Shown piece by piece: positions 1-11,296 of a stretch of 64,000 nucleotides of DNA. This DNA comes from Gordionus sp. m RMFG-2023. Lineage: Eukaryota; Nematomorpha; Gordioida; Chordodea; Parachordodidae. Location: contig NC_088777.1 of assembly GCF_954871325.1 (NCBI RefSeq), forward strand, positions 8,905,366 to 8,969,365, given 5' to 3'. Within the stretch, counting starts at the first letter, position 1, and every line of letters begins with the position of its first letter. The notes under the pieces were generated by a model. The model was not told where the DNA came from, searched no databases, and worked only from the letters and a program-made list of their open reading frames with translations. The translations under genes and the position numbers were made by a program.

Positions 1-58
1 GAAAATTCTTAACGGGCCGAAACAGTGACCCATTTAATCTGGGAGACCTGGTAACCCT
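1..58. mobile_element. Possible right end of a hAT-type element
   Basis: The complement of 35-58 starts CAGGGTTACCAGGTCTCCCA, a CAGGGTTGCCAG-type end also seen on the element at 40732-40977. The rest of the element would lie before the window. Confidence 0.3.
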
Positions 59-931
59 GCGTAACCGACAATTTATTTGAGTACTACCATCTATTGAGCT
101 TTGTATCAATAAATAACCCTCCTTTCTTTTTTTGTCAGATATAAAAAAAATCAGTTTATGTATTTTATTCTCTATTTATTTATTTTCTTCGTACAAATTA
201 AAACGCCACTGTCTTTTGATTTTTTTTAAGCGACATACATATATAATATATATTATTTTATTTGAAAAGAAAATATATTTTTTATATAAAAATTATTTAT
301 TTTTATACCGGTAAAAACAGGTGATACAAAATATTATATTATTTATTATTTAATAATGTTACCTGTGGAATGGAATAATCGACGCATAAATTTAAAAAAA
401 AATAATGTAGCATATTTATTAATTAATTTAAAATGGGTCTGTTTTAATATTTTAGGTGATAGGTGGTCTAATATTCAATATTTATTTTATTATTACCTGT
501 CCTAAATATATTGAACAAAGACATGTGATTGTCACTACTTTCATAAGTATTGTCTTCCTGTCCGGCATCTTTTTTCTCTTCGGAGCCGGAAATGATATTC
601 CTTTTCCGCCCAGGTTCCAAACTCCACGTTTAACATTCTGTTGCTCTTCATATTTTTCAATTATCAAAGTAATTCAGGATAACGAAATTTTTTTTAAAAA
701 AAAATTCGAACCTTTATAGGTCTCCATTATTTGTACAAAGGAATTGAGCGTGTCAATTCATTTTCAGAGCTTATTTATTTGGTTCAATATGCGCATTTAA
801 AATTAAAAAGGAATTAATACCTTTATTTATTTATTTTTTTAAAAAAAAGAGAAGATGCGGCCTAATTAAAAATAAAATCAAACATAATCAGGAACACAAG
901 TTACTAATACTTTGGGCGATAATATATAAGC
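59..931. other. AT-rich stretch without recognised gene
   Basis: Open frames of 60-87 codons occur but have no recognisable content, and composition does not change across them. I see nothing supportable here. Confidence 0.6.
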
Positions 932-1144
932 CAAAGACGTGCAGAGGTAACCGTGGGCCCGGTTTTTAAAATTGTTATATTTATTTTTAATTTTTATAGC
1001 TAATAATGGCGATTTGAAATATTTAGTTTTATAATATTTAAAAAAATTTTTAGGCCCGACCCTGGTATTAAAAATTTTTTTTAGAACCAGTCCGGCCTGG
1101 GTACATTTAAGGGCCGAGCTTATGGTCGGGTATGCAGGTCTCTG
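932..1144. mobile_element. hAT-type MITE, same family as 11195-11288
   Basis: Ends CAAAGACGTGCAGAGG and TGCAGGTCTCTG match the 94 bp element at 11195. The interior is longer and has GGGCCCGG / CCGGCC and GGGCCGAGC blocks separated by A/T runs. A clear target duplication is not seen. Confidence 0.6.
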
Positions 1145-4068
1145 GTATATATTCGACGAAACGATATTGGTTTTATCATTGTTTTGGAGTTACATATGTG
1201 GCTCAGACCCTAGAGACTTTAATTGTGGCGGCTCAGTGAGATACACAATATGGATTCGATTCCACCTGTTTTAAAATCAAGTTGCTCGAGCAGGTAACTT
1301 AAGGTTGGATAGATTGGTAGAAATGTTATGTACGGAAGTAGGGTTAATTTTAATATACTTATAAATGGGGTGGGTTTATTGTTAATTCGTTTAGTAAATT
1401 CCTATATTTGATATGCAATCCATGTTATCATTCCATACATACTTTCTTAAATAGTAAAGATTCTCAAAGAAAAAGATGACAATTTTGTTTATTATTTCTG
1501 CTGGTCCCAAAATCATGTAATTATTTTAAGTAAACTTCATCTTTATCTACATTACAAATACCTTCATCTTTATCTAAATTACAAATACCTTCATCTATAT
1601 TAAAATATTCTCGATTTTAAAGTTTGGAATTTTGTGTTTTCTCGAAAAACGTAATATCATGGTTTTTTAAAATAGAATATTAAATAGTAAAAGTTTATTA
1701 TTTTTATATGCAAGGATCATCGGAATTTTATAAAGGTCCAAAATATTCCTCATTTTTTAAATTATTTTGCCGTCCGCGGCGTTTATTTCTTTTGGACACC
1801 GGCCCATTTCCGATAAACTTGCAATCGAGTAATTTATATTTACCCGTTAAAAACCTTAAACTTCTAAAACACAATAATCTATTTTTAAAGCTTTTTACTT
1901 GATTTTGATATTTTTTGGTGGCTCACTTTGATATTTGTGTTAATGGCGGTGTTTGCAGAAATTTAAAGTGTTTTCCGTGGCATTTTATTGAAAAATATGT
2001 TTTTTAATGAAAATTTATGTTTTCTGAAATTCCAAAACAGATGTTGTTGATAAATTTTCCTCATTACGAAAAATTTATTTTTCCATAATCCAATAGATAC
2101 AATACAACGATGTATGGAAAAAAAATAAAAGTAAAAATTTTGCTTTTTTAACAAATAAAATCATCCATTTTTTTCTACTTATTTACAATATTTTTCCTTC
2201 TCTCCCCCTCAAAAAAGAACACTTTAAAATCTTAAATACTGTTCAAGTTTATATTTATAACCAGATATTCATCGTTACAAATTTTTATCTACCGATACAT
2301 TTACAGAATTATGCAATAATTATTAATTATTTATTTAAACTGCTTCTCGCTTCTGTCCTGTCCTTTTTAAAATTCTAAATAGCTGTCATATCGGAATAAA
2401 TTGCCAAAAATACAATAAATACACCTTTAAAAGCATTTTTAATGGTATCACTTACCTTTTTATGTCAATATCTATCATTAAAAAAATAAAAAAAGGAGTC
2501 AAAGCTGCTTTTTTGAATAGAATCTTTTATTCAGAATACAATATAATGAAATTTAAAACAAGTAAATATAAATAAAAATTAACCTTTTTAAAAAAAAATT
2601 ATCAGCAGGGAGATTTTTTTTCCTCATGCGTGAACTATGAATTGTTCATATTCTTTTTTACTTCACGGATTTAGAAAGACGCCAGCTAGACGAAATAATC
2701 TAAATAATAATAAAAAAAATATTTTATTATTATTCTGCAATTTGAATGTGATATGAAGATGTTATAATAGAAATTAAAATAGTAAGACTAATAATCGATA
2801 AATTATTAAATAACAATTTGAAATATATATTAATTTAATATATCTACTAAAGGTATCGGCTGATACCTTCCGATACTTTTGAGTCATCGATCACGTCTCA
2901 AGAAGAACCAGTGGCCTAAATTATTTAACCGGACCGACCACTCCCTTATAACTTCTATGGGTCTCTAATATTGGTTCCTGATACCTAAAATAAATTTTAA
3001 GTAAGCTATGATTCATGATCACCCGCCAAAAATTTTATGTTTTTTAAAGTTGCTAAATAGCGTTTAAAATATTTTCAATTTTGATAATCGTTTAAGTCTT
3101 GCATTGACTTGTCCCATATGATCGAACTCAGGTCGGTTGGACTCTGATAGAATATTTATCAGATTGGAACCTTGATTTTTAAATTTATTACGGAGATATA
3201 AGGAAAAATCTTGAGATCGGATCGCAATCGAATCTCTTAAAAAATTGTCGAATTTGGTGGAAGTGGTTGTTATCAGTAATGAATGTAGTAATAAGTATAA
3301 TATAACTAGTAGGTGTTGTGTCAGTAACCTATAAATGTTCCTACCTGGTAAGAGTTTAGAAGATAATATAATAAGTAGTATCATTAATATGTGTGGTTCT
3401 TTTGCCATCAATTGTAAAAGCGATTATTGTATTCGTCATACTATTTATAATTTCCCGAGTTGTCGTTGTGGAAATAGGTCCTATACAGGGTTATAGCTCT
3501 AATTTATTATTGGCAAATTGTCTAACAACTTAAAATAAACGCTGTAAAAATATATTTTTTTTTATAACTAACGAAAAGTAAGAGTTAAAAAAATAGCCTT
3601 GGGATGGGACGTAGCCAAAATAAAAAAAATAAATTAATAATAAATTTATTTAAATCCACTTTATAAATTATTTATTTAAATTCTCAACTCTTAAAAATAA
3701 ATAATAACTTGGGTATTACATATATAATAATTATATACCTTTCACGCTAGGTGAATGGATACATGAATATTGGCATCCATTATCCATCCTCTTGTTCTGT
3801 CCGTTTTTTTTATAATTTAAACTTATATGAATTTTTTTTTTTATTGGAAAAGTTTTTGTAATTTAAATAAAAGGTAAAATCTTTTCACATTTTGAGAAAA
3901 AAATAAAATATTTAAGAAGGATATTTATTGTTATTGTAAATATTTATCAGATGAAGGGGTTCCAAGGTATTTTAAAAAATTTGATTCCCTATTATTAATA
4001 ATATGATTATTTAGGGATAAATAAACAATTTTTTTGACGCGACTTTTTTTTTCTTCTTGCCTTATTTA
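1145..4068. other. AT-rich stretch, mostly featureless
   Basis: Holds the short tandem repeat at 1540-1610. A GC-richer patch at 1190-1310 has GGATTCGATTCC, a B-box-like sequence, with GGCTCAGTG before it, but the spacing is wrong for a tRNA. A 115-codon minus-strand frame at 3064-3411 is unrecognised. Confidence 0.5.
1540..1610. repeat. Short tandem repeat, about 26 bp unit, three copies
   Basis: Units built on CTTCATCTTTATCTAAATTA then CAAATAC repeat in tandem, the third degenerate (CTTCATCTATATTAAAAT). Confidence 0.75.
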
Positions 4069-4070
4069 TA

Positions 4071-4276
4071 GTAAAAGCGTTATGTTTTAAGCTGTGCGTT
4101 AATTACAAAATCGCCAATAAATAGGTATACTTTAGAAATATAGAGCGTTATCATGACAACGCTCGATTGTTTACGTATATCAAAAAATATTAACGCTCAA
4201 TGTGTGTTAATACTAAAGAATTAGCTGCGATTTCGTTAGCGTTAAATAATGCAACGCTTGAACATAACGCGTTTAC
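4071..4276. mobile_element. TA-flanked short TIR element, 206 bp
   Basis: Ends GTAAAAGCGTTATGTTTAAG-like (left reads GTAAAAGCGTTATGTTTTAA) and the complement of GTAAACGCGTTATGTTCAAG (right) form inverted repeats. TA dinucleotides flank at 4069-4070 and 4277-4278. Inner GCGTT / AACGC motifs recur several times. This is a Tc1/mariner-type non-autonomous element by target site. Confidence 0.7.
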
Positions 4277-4278
4277 TA

Positions 4279-5389
4279 TAAATTAGGCCTGAATTATATA
4301 ATATATGTTCATGGGGAAAACAAATTTAAGACTGGTCCGCCTTTTAGCAAAATTTTTTAAACTTATAATCTGTAACTCATGTTTTTTTTGCCGGAATATA
4401 TTTCGGCATGTACAAAGTATCTCTTCTCCACAAATCTCGTCAGATAATTTTATTCGGTTTATATTTTTTTTAAAAAATAAGAAACGCTAAATAGAATTCT
4501 TCAGTACTTGTACCCTTTCATATCTGCAAAAAAATGTTAAAATATAATTTTGAATAATTCTTTACTCATTATTACATCGTTATCTGCCATTAAAAATACT
4601 ATAAATATTTTTTTTTAAAAAAATGGATTTAGAACCCTATAATACTAAACACGATATTATATAAATTGATAGTTTAAAAGTTCACCTCTAAATTATAAGG
4701 AATTCACGGGGTAGGTACTTTATACATGCTTGAACACGATTACCGAAAAAGAATCAGATCTTTTAAAATTAAAAACAAAACGCACGCTCTAAGCAAATTT
4801 TAGATATTTGTCACCACTAATTTATTAATTTTAAAGAAAAAAAGTGAAACGAGCTATTTTTAATGTGAAAATGGTGGTCTAAATCACTTTTTCGAATTTA
4901 CTATATTTATTAATTTTTCGAAGTTAGAGAAATTAATAATATTTAATGAATTTTAGATTAAAGTTTATAAAGTTGTGAAATTTTGACGGCAAAAAATAAT
5001 ATTAATTTATATTTTTTAAATTATAATAAGAAATGGGCAATTTTACTAATCAAAATGGGAATTTAAATTAAATGGGAAGTATAAAATAATTTGGTAGGAA
5101 TTATAACAAAACTGTTAAAAAAATTTAATGGAAGATTTTGGTCTTGCTTCATAAGTTTATAAAATTGCGAAAATTTATAAATTTTGAGGTTTTTTAAAAT
5201 ATATTTAAGTAATAACTTAAATAGTGGTAATTTTTTTAAATTACCCTTTTTTAAAGCATTTTTTTCTAAGCTGGGGTATTTTAAACCGATGTCTTTTTGT
5301 CCAGGACATTTATGTCACTGATTCCCCAATGACATATTACCCCATTTCATTGATTATCATACCTCTCTTATTTTTTTAGCTCATTTAAA
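4279..5389. other. AT-rich stretch without recognised gene
   Basis: Very AT-rich; no repeat shared with the rest of the window and no coding block seen. Confidence 0.6.
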
Positions 5390-5689
5390 TTTACCTATGA
5401 AGTTGACGCACTCGGCTCGGAATCGTGTATCCCCACTTGTGATCCCGACGTGGCTGCGGATCCTACATCCCAAAAGATACCAGGTTGTTGCCGGCTCCGC
5501 GATATCTCTAGTGCTACTTTTGCCGGTCACGTGGAAGTCCTTTGCCAAATTTTCTTGAAGGACACCTAACGGAGTTCGGGCTCCTTTGATCGTGGCGGCG
5601 CACTGGCTACGAATGTGATCTTTTGTGTTGCAATTAAAACATCGTCTTTCCTCGATCCTTGGAATTGAGTTATATTTTCCTTCGGCCAA
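5390..5689 (-). mobile_element. Fossil retroelement fragment with gag-like zinc knuckle (copy 1)
   Basis: On the minus strand a CCHC zinc knuckle (CFNCNTKDHIRSQC) is followed by ARTPLGVLQENLAKDFHVTG, near-identical to the plus-strand copy at 5804-6165. A CCHC knuckle of this spacing is typical of gag nucleocapsid regions of LTR retroelements, though some LINE ORF1 proteins also carry it. No reverse transcriptase, integrase or LTR is found nearby. It is a broken internal fragment. GC content is well above the flanks. Confidence 0.65.
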
Positions 5690-5803
5690 CTAGAACGGAT
5701 ATTGATTCCATTATTCTTTGGTGGTTCATTATACTTATCAAAATATAAACCCATTTTTCCTCGTTGTAAGACAACCGCAAGAGGGAAAGGGAAAAAGGTG
5801 GTA

Positions 5804-6165
5804 CTCAGGACCGAGGAAGAGAAGATGCTTTAATTGCAACGCAGAAGATCACATTCGTATCCAGTGCGCCGCCACGATCAAAGAAGCCCGAACTCCTTTA
5901 GGTGTCCTTCAAGATAATTCGGCGAAGGACTTCCACGTGACCGGCAAAAGGGTACACAGGAGATATCGCGGAGCCGGCAACAACCTGGCATCTTTTGGGA
6001 TGTAGCATCCACAGCCACGTCGGGATCACAAGTGGGGATACACGATTCCGAGCCGAGTGCGTCAACTTCACAGAGCTCATGCGACTTGATGCAGAGGGCT
6101 GTCGCTGTCATTGACCCAGCTGCGCCCAGCACTTCCGCCACCTCATTTAAAGGGGGAATGAGTAA
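5804..6165 (+). mobile_element. Fossil retroelement fragment with gag-like zinc knuckle (copy 2)
   Basis: Plus-strand copy of the same fragment, knuckle CFNCNAEDHIRIQC, facing away from copy 1 across about 115-130 bases. It extends farther downstream than copy 1, into a Ser/Thr/Ala-rich region near 6060-6165. Similarity between copies is high by eye (roughly nine bases in ten), so the duplication is fairly recent relative to most repeats here. Broken; family below LTR retroelement not assigned. Confidence 0.65.
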
Positions 6166-6429
6166 CGCAATGGAACTATGGGAAAATCAGATGTTGCGGT
6201 AGGTGAAGTCTAGTACATTTTTTTCCCCCGTTTTGGTTATTACAGTGGTGTGATGATTTAATGACACATATTGAGGATTAGATTTAAACTCATTCATGTA
6301 TAATTAAATTATATCTTTTGTTGTACATTTGTAAGGATTATAATTATTATATGCATGTGTTTAAATTATGTCGTTAATATGTTAAATTAAATACTCATAA
6401 CACTGTAGGTGACCATTTATAATAACCTA

Positions 6430-6740
6430 TAGCCCGAAAATGATATGATTTAAAATCCGGGCAATTATTTAAAAAATTCGAACCGGGCCGATTTAAAAAA
6501 AAAGAAGTTTAAATTCATAATCAGCTGGAAAATTATAATAATTGAACGTTTAGAATATCCATTTACTGCTCTTTCAATTTCCATTTGAATCCAACCAAAA
6601 TTATTCAAATGAGCGAAATTTATCAAGAAAGTCATATCGGGCCGAAAATTATCAAAATTAAAAATCCGAGCCCGGCTATAAAAATAAAAGGTCAAGAGTT
6701 GAAAATTATATATTTTTTTTTGAAACATGGCTGGGCTTGA
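6430..6740. repeat. Repeat with GGGCCGATTT / GCCCGGCT motifs
   Basis: AGCCCGAAAA, CCGGGC, AACCGGGCCGA, ATCGGGCCGAAAA, GAGCCCGGCT and GGCTGGGCTTG occur within 310 bases. This is the same interior style as the element at 932-1144. Ends are not resolved. Confidence 0.35.
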
Positions 6741-8940
6741 AATTTGGATTTAAGCAGATTTATTCTTTAAATTAATTATATTTGAATATTATTTTTTTTA
6801 AAAAAATAATAAGCAGATGATACTTAATTTTTAAAAATAAGCAGACGATATATAGTTAATTTCTAAAGATAAAAAAATCCTGATTTAAAATCGGCTAAAT
6901 AGAGCCGTTTTGACACAATTTAAGATCCACTTTTTTGATAATATAACGGAATCCGCTGTCGCTTCCTGTATTCTATGTATCATACCCCGTAGCGCGGAAC
7001 CACCTAATTGGCTCAGAAAAATAACCTAGACCTTGCTCGGTTCGAAACCAGATGGTTTATGAAGTGATTCCTCAATCAACGTCTATGACAACTTAGCCAC
7101 AGACGCTACTCAGAAATAACCATTTTCCAATTGCTCTCCTTAGTATATGGCTATTATTTAATTGTAAGTGAATTTATCTGTTTTTCGGCTCAATCTATAG
7201 CAGAGTGCCGGTAAAAATTTGTTAAAATTAAGGATTAAGGCGTTTTGACTTATAATTTTCAAATTTGAACAGCTATCTTTTTTAAGAAACATCACGAGAC
7301 CAATGATAGTTTTCGTCTAAAAATAGCCAACTATAGTCGTACCTTTGACAGATTCGGACATTTTAAAACTTCTAGTTTCCCTATTTCCGACTAATCATTT
7401 AAACTTAAAATCCCGATCGGTTTAGAAATAACCTTATCGATGAATACAAAGATTTGAGTCCAAGAGATTGATTTTTAATTTTTAAAAAAGCATTCTTAAT
7501 TTTTAAGAATGCAAATCAAAATATTGGCAGTAAAAGTATTTAGAAAAATAATAATAAAATCGCATTTAAATTCAGGGTTAACTTCGGAATAATGCCTAAT
7601 TTATTCAATTATTATTCTATGTAATTTATTATTTATTCCGTTTATTTTCTTTTTTAAAAAAAAAAAAAATTATACTCCATTATACTATCCAATTCCAAAT
7701 CAATGTCGGACTTTAAAATATTTTTTCTACTCCCTCAAAATGGCGATTATGTTATTAAAATATTTTATCCAAAACTCTATAAATTTTTGAAATTAAATAT
7801 ATAATATTTTGGCTCTTATTATTTAACAATTTATTAATAATAAATATACAATTTTTTTATATTTTTATTAAATATTTTAATTATAATTTTTATTTACTAT
7901 ATTATATCGCAAAAATAAAATTTATCATTACTTTCCAATGAGAACGGGTCGATAATTTGTTATGAAAATAAAATAAAATGTTTGGTCATAAATAAATCTC
8001 TTAAAAATTTTTTATTTTGTTCGTTAACCTCCATTCATTCATTGCTCATTTTTTTTAAAATTTTTTTTATTTAACTCAATTTTCTTCACTTTTTGGGTTC
8101 GGTCGATCTATAGCTTTTTAACCAATAATTATGGAGATCATATTTACTTGGGTTGGTTAGGAATAGCTAAAATGATGACTCTAATATAGATTCGGACGTC
8201 CTAAATGATCAGGGGGCTTAGATTTACTCTCAGAATCATGAAAAAATTCCCTCTTTATCTTTATATTTTTTTTAAACTAAACTTCAATATAAAAGGGAAG
8301 GGTTTTAAAATTTCTTGACTTTGTGAATACTCCGAATTCAAGAACCAAAAAAAGGATAATAGAAAATATTTATTTTTCATTCAGAATTTGAGGTCTAAAG
8401 GCTCAATAAAAATTTGGGGCTTAGTGGAGTCTGAATTTGTGGGCGCTTTAAGGTATTTACAAAAAAAGTTCCTCCCTTCATTATATATGTTTGTGTCAAA
8501 CATTGTTGATACCAGGAGTAGAACTAGATTTATTGGTATGTAATTATGGATGCATTGATCTTCAATTATTTATTTTTAACCATATCAGATATTAACTCCA
8601 AACCGATCCGATGTCTCGCGCTAAATTGCGCAATCTTTACCATCATTTAAAAATGTTTTTTGATAGTTTTTTTTTAGAAATTTATTTTACTATTAAATTA
8701 GAACTTGATCCATCTATTATTTTAAGCCCGCCAGAGTTATATTTATTTTAAAGGCATGCCAAGATTTTAATTTTGATCATTTTTTAATGGTCCCAATTAT
8801 ATCAGTTTCAATAATTTTGGATGGGGGCTAAAAAAAAATATGAGTAGTAGAGGAATGTTAATGATCCATTAATAATGATTTTCCAGCTGATTAATCGATA
8901 TAATTAAAAGTTTATTTATATAAAAAAATTGTCTAGGAAA
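6741..8940. other. AT-rich stretch with a tRNA-like patch near 6990-7060
   Basis: GGCTCAGAAAAA (about 7009) followed about 40 bases later by GGTTCGAAACC (about 7039) looks like the A and B boxes of a RNA polymerase III promoter, so a decayed tRNA-derived SINE is possible. No acceptor stem or cloverleaf fits. The rest is featureless. Confidence 0.3.
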
Positions 8941-9100
8941 TATTTTAACCAAAAAATATTACTCAAAATTGGAGAATTTTGCTCATAGATGACAGAGAGG
9001 TTTGAACATCTATTATCGAAATCTCGAGGCTCGCATAATATTTTTGGCTGAAATGTTGGGTTAGCCTTTATTAAAAATCGAGCCGTTTAACAACAATAAA
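8941..9100. mobile_element. Palindromic TIR family, partial copy
   Basis: Contains the family core in the orientation GGAGAATTTTGCTCATAGAT, then GTTTGAACATCTATTATCGA, AATCTCGAGGC, and the arm GGGTTAGCC..TTAAAAATCGAGCCG. The left arm is not clear. Confidence 0.65.
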
Positions 9101-11186
9101 ATTGGCCCAGTTTCGGTTTTTATAATCATTTATTGTTCCCAAACCTGATTTGCGTTTTTCGGCCCGTGCAGGATTCGCATGTGGGGATCTGGATTATAAA
9201 AGAGGCTAATACATATAAAGTAATTTAATTTACCTACCCTACCCAATTGAATTTACTTTTTACTAGCTTCATTTTTTTTGGTTTTTTACTAAGATACTAA
9301 TATACTTGAACATTTTGAAAAGACACTACTAATTAAGGTTTTTTCTTGTTGAATTAAGTTTTATTATAAAGATGTACCAATAATTTTTTTTTATATAATA
9401 ATAAAATTAAATTAGCTTAAAATTCTATACCAAGAACATCTTTTATACGCATTTATTTCTCGTTTATTAAGACGAAATTCCAATTTGTCAATCATTATGT
9501 GACGTTAATTAACACATCAATCAGTTTTTAAACTATATTGCTTTTAAAATCGAAGTCATTTTCGTTATCTTTTTTCTCTTGTTCCAAAAATAAATTACTT
9601 TTTTCTTCTAAATCTTAAAGATAATTATTTATTTATTATATTATAATATATAATACATCACATACCTTGAGGTTGTTTTGTTTCCTAAAAAATTTTTATA
9701 AATGGAGTAAAAATAAAATAAAAATGATTATAATTAATATAATTTCATCCCATTACTTTTATTAACTAATAATATAATATTTGCAATGTAATAAAATCTT
9801 CTGACATTCCTTGCCAGAGCTTTCCCGCCTTTATTAGAATTTTGATTTCGGGGTCCAGAATGATGTTCTTGAGAAAGGTATATAAGCATTCTGGATAAAA
9901 AGACCCAGGGCATAATGCCCCAGCTTTCAAAAATTCTTTTTAAACTCTTATTAGGGTGATTATTTTTAAAATTACCTCTTTAAGTATATAAACAAATTTC
10001 GATAATTGGGATATTTTTGTCCGGTAGGTATTTTTTATCAAATGTATTTTTGTTCATGATACCGAAAATTCTATATTTACTCATCCTATCTCAATCAAAT
10101 TATCCACGAATTTTCTCGCTAAATCTGCGAAATAATGTTTGACCCAAAATTAAACTAACTTTTAGCAATGTATTCTGGACATGTGCTTCATAATATTAAA
10201 TTCGGCCAAATTTTTTTTAGCTAATTTTATTTAGCTAGGATAGGGGTGTAATAAAAACATTTCCTTTGCTTCTTTCCCTAATTATTGTTTATTTTTATTT
10301 TTTAAAAACTTAACCTTTCCTTTTTACTTGAAGTGTACGAAATTTGTTATAAATCATGATTTCAGACTTGTAAGGTATTCATTCTTAAATAGTTTGTTAA
10401 TTGTTAGACCACCTATTTTTAGCTAACTCCGAAAAGACTAGCAAAATAAAATGATATATCCATCGGTTTATTTAGGGAAGACATTTGATATGACCATCTT
10501 AAATTTTTTGAAATATGTATTTTAACTAATAAATGAAATTTTATGAATAAAATTTATAAATATTATGTAATTTATTTCTTTGACCCCCCCCCCCCCCAAT
10601 TTCACAAAAGATAAATAAATACGCCCTACTCTTAAAGCTTAAAATCATCAGAAAGAGAAATTATATATTATTAATTTGATCCTAATTAGGTAAAAGGTTC
10701 TATTCTGTTTCTCTGTAAATTTTACATGGTTTTTCGCTTGGCTCTTTTATTATCATTCATTTATTCCCTAGTATTTAGTTGAGTTGCGCGAAATGAAAAA
10801 TATGTTCTACAAATTTTAAAGCCCATATATTGCATATTTTCTAAAATAAGATCTAAAGCCCCAACCATTCAGAAAAATTTTTGAAATTTTTTTTAAAAAT
10901 AGATTGGTAAAATGCAATCTTCAAAAGATGAGTAGGTGACAAGAGATTTTTTGGTCCAACGACCTTTAAATTTTTTAAAAAATATTTAGGTTAATATAAT
11001 AGATTTTGGCAGGAAATTTATTCATTGTTTTTTATCCTGATCCTTGATATGTTTATTTTAACTAAGTTTTTTTTAATAGCTTTAGTTCGCTATAAATATT
11101 TTAAGTTTAACTTTATTGGTCGTAAGGGTTTTATACTTTATGACTCTAGGCCAGACCACTATAAAAAATGAATACTAATTTTTTGT
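9101..11186. other. AT-rich stretch without recognised gene
   Basis: No coding block. A 14-base C run lies at 10584-10597. Confidence 0.6.
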
Positions 11187-11194
11187 ATGTTGAC

Positions 11195-11288
11195 CAGAGA
11201 CCTGCAGAGGTACTATTTACACAACCCGCCTATATTTAAAAAAATTAAAAAACTACCCTGAAACACAGGCTGAGCCTGCAGATCTCTG
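11195..11288. mobile_element. hAT-type MITE, 94 bp
   Basis: Terminal inverted repeats CAGAGACCTGCAGA and TGCAGATCTCTG bound 94 bases. Flanking ATGTTGAC (11187-11194) and ATGTGGAC (11289-11296) agree at seven of eight bases, an 8-bp target duplication, which points to the hAT superfamily. Non-coding. Confidence 0.8.
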
Positions 11289-11296
11289 ATGTGGAC

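Noticed and set aside
132-719. Small frames of 60-87 codons at the left edge
   Set aside because: Composition equals the flanks and no family is recognised.
1190-1310. tRNA-like patch with GGATTCGATTCC
   Set aside because: Only about ten bases separate it from the GGCTCAGTG block, too few for an anticodon arm.
3064-3411. 115-codon minus-strand open frame
   Set aside because: Faintly retroelement-like in its second half, but no motif is firm, the first half is a low-complexity hydrophobic run and composition matches the background.
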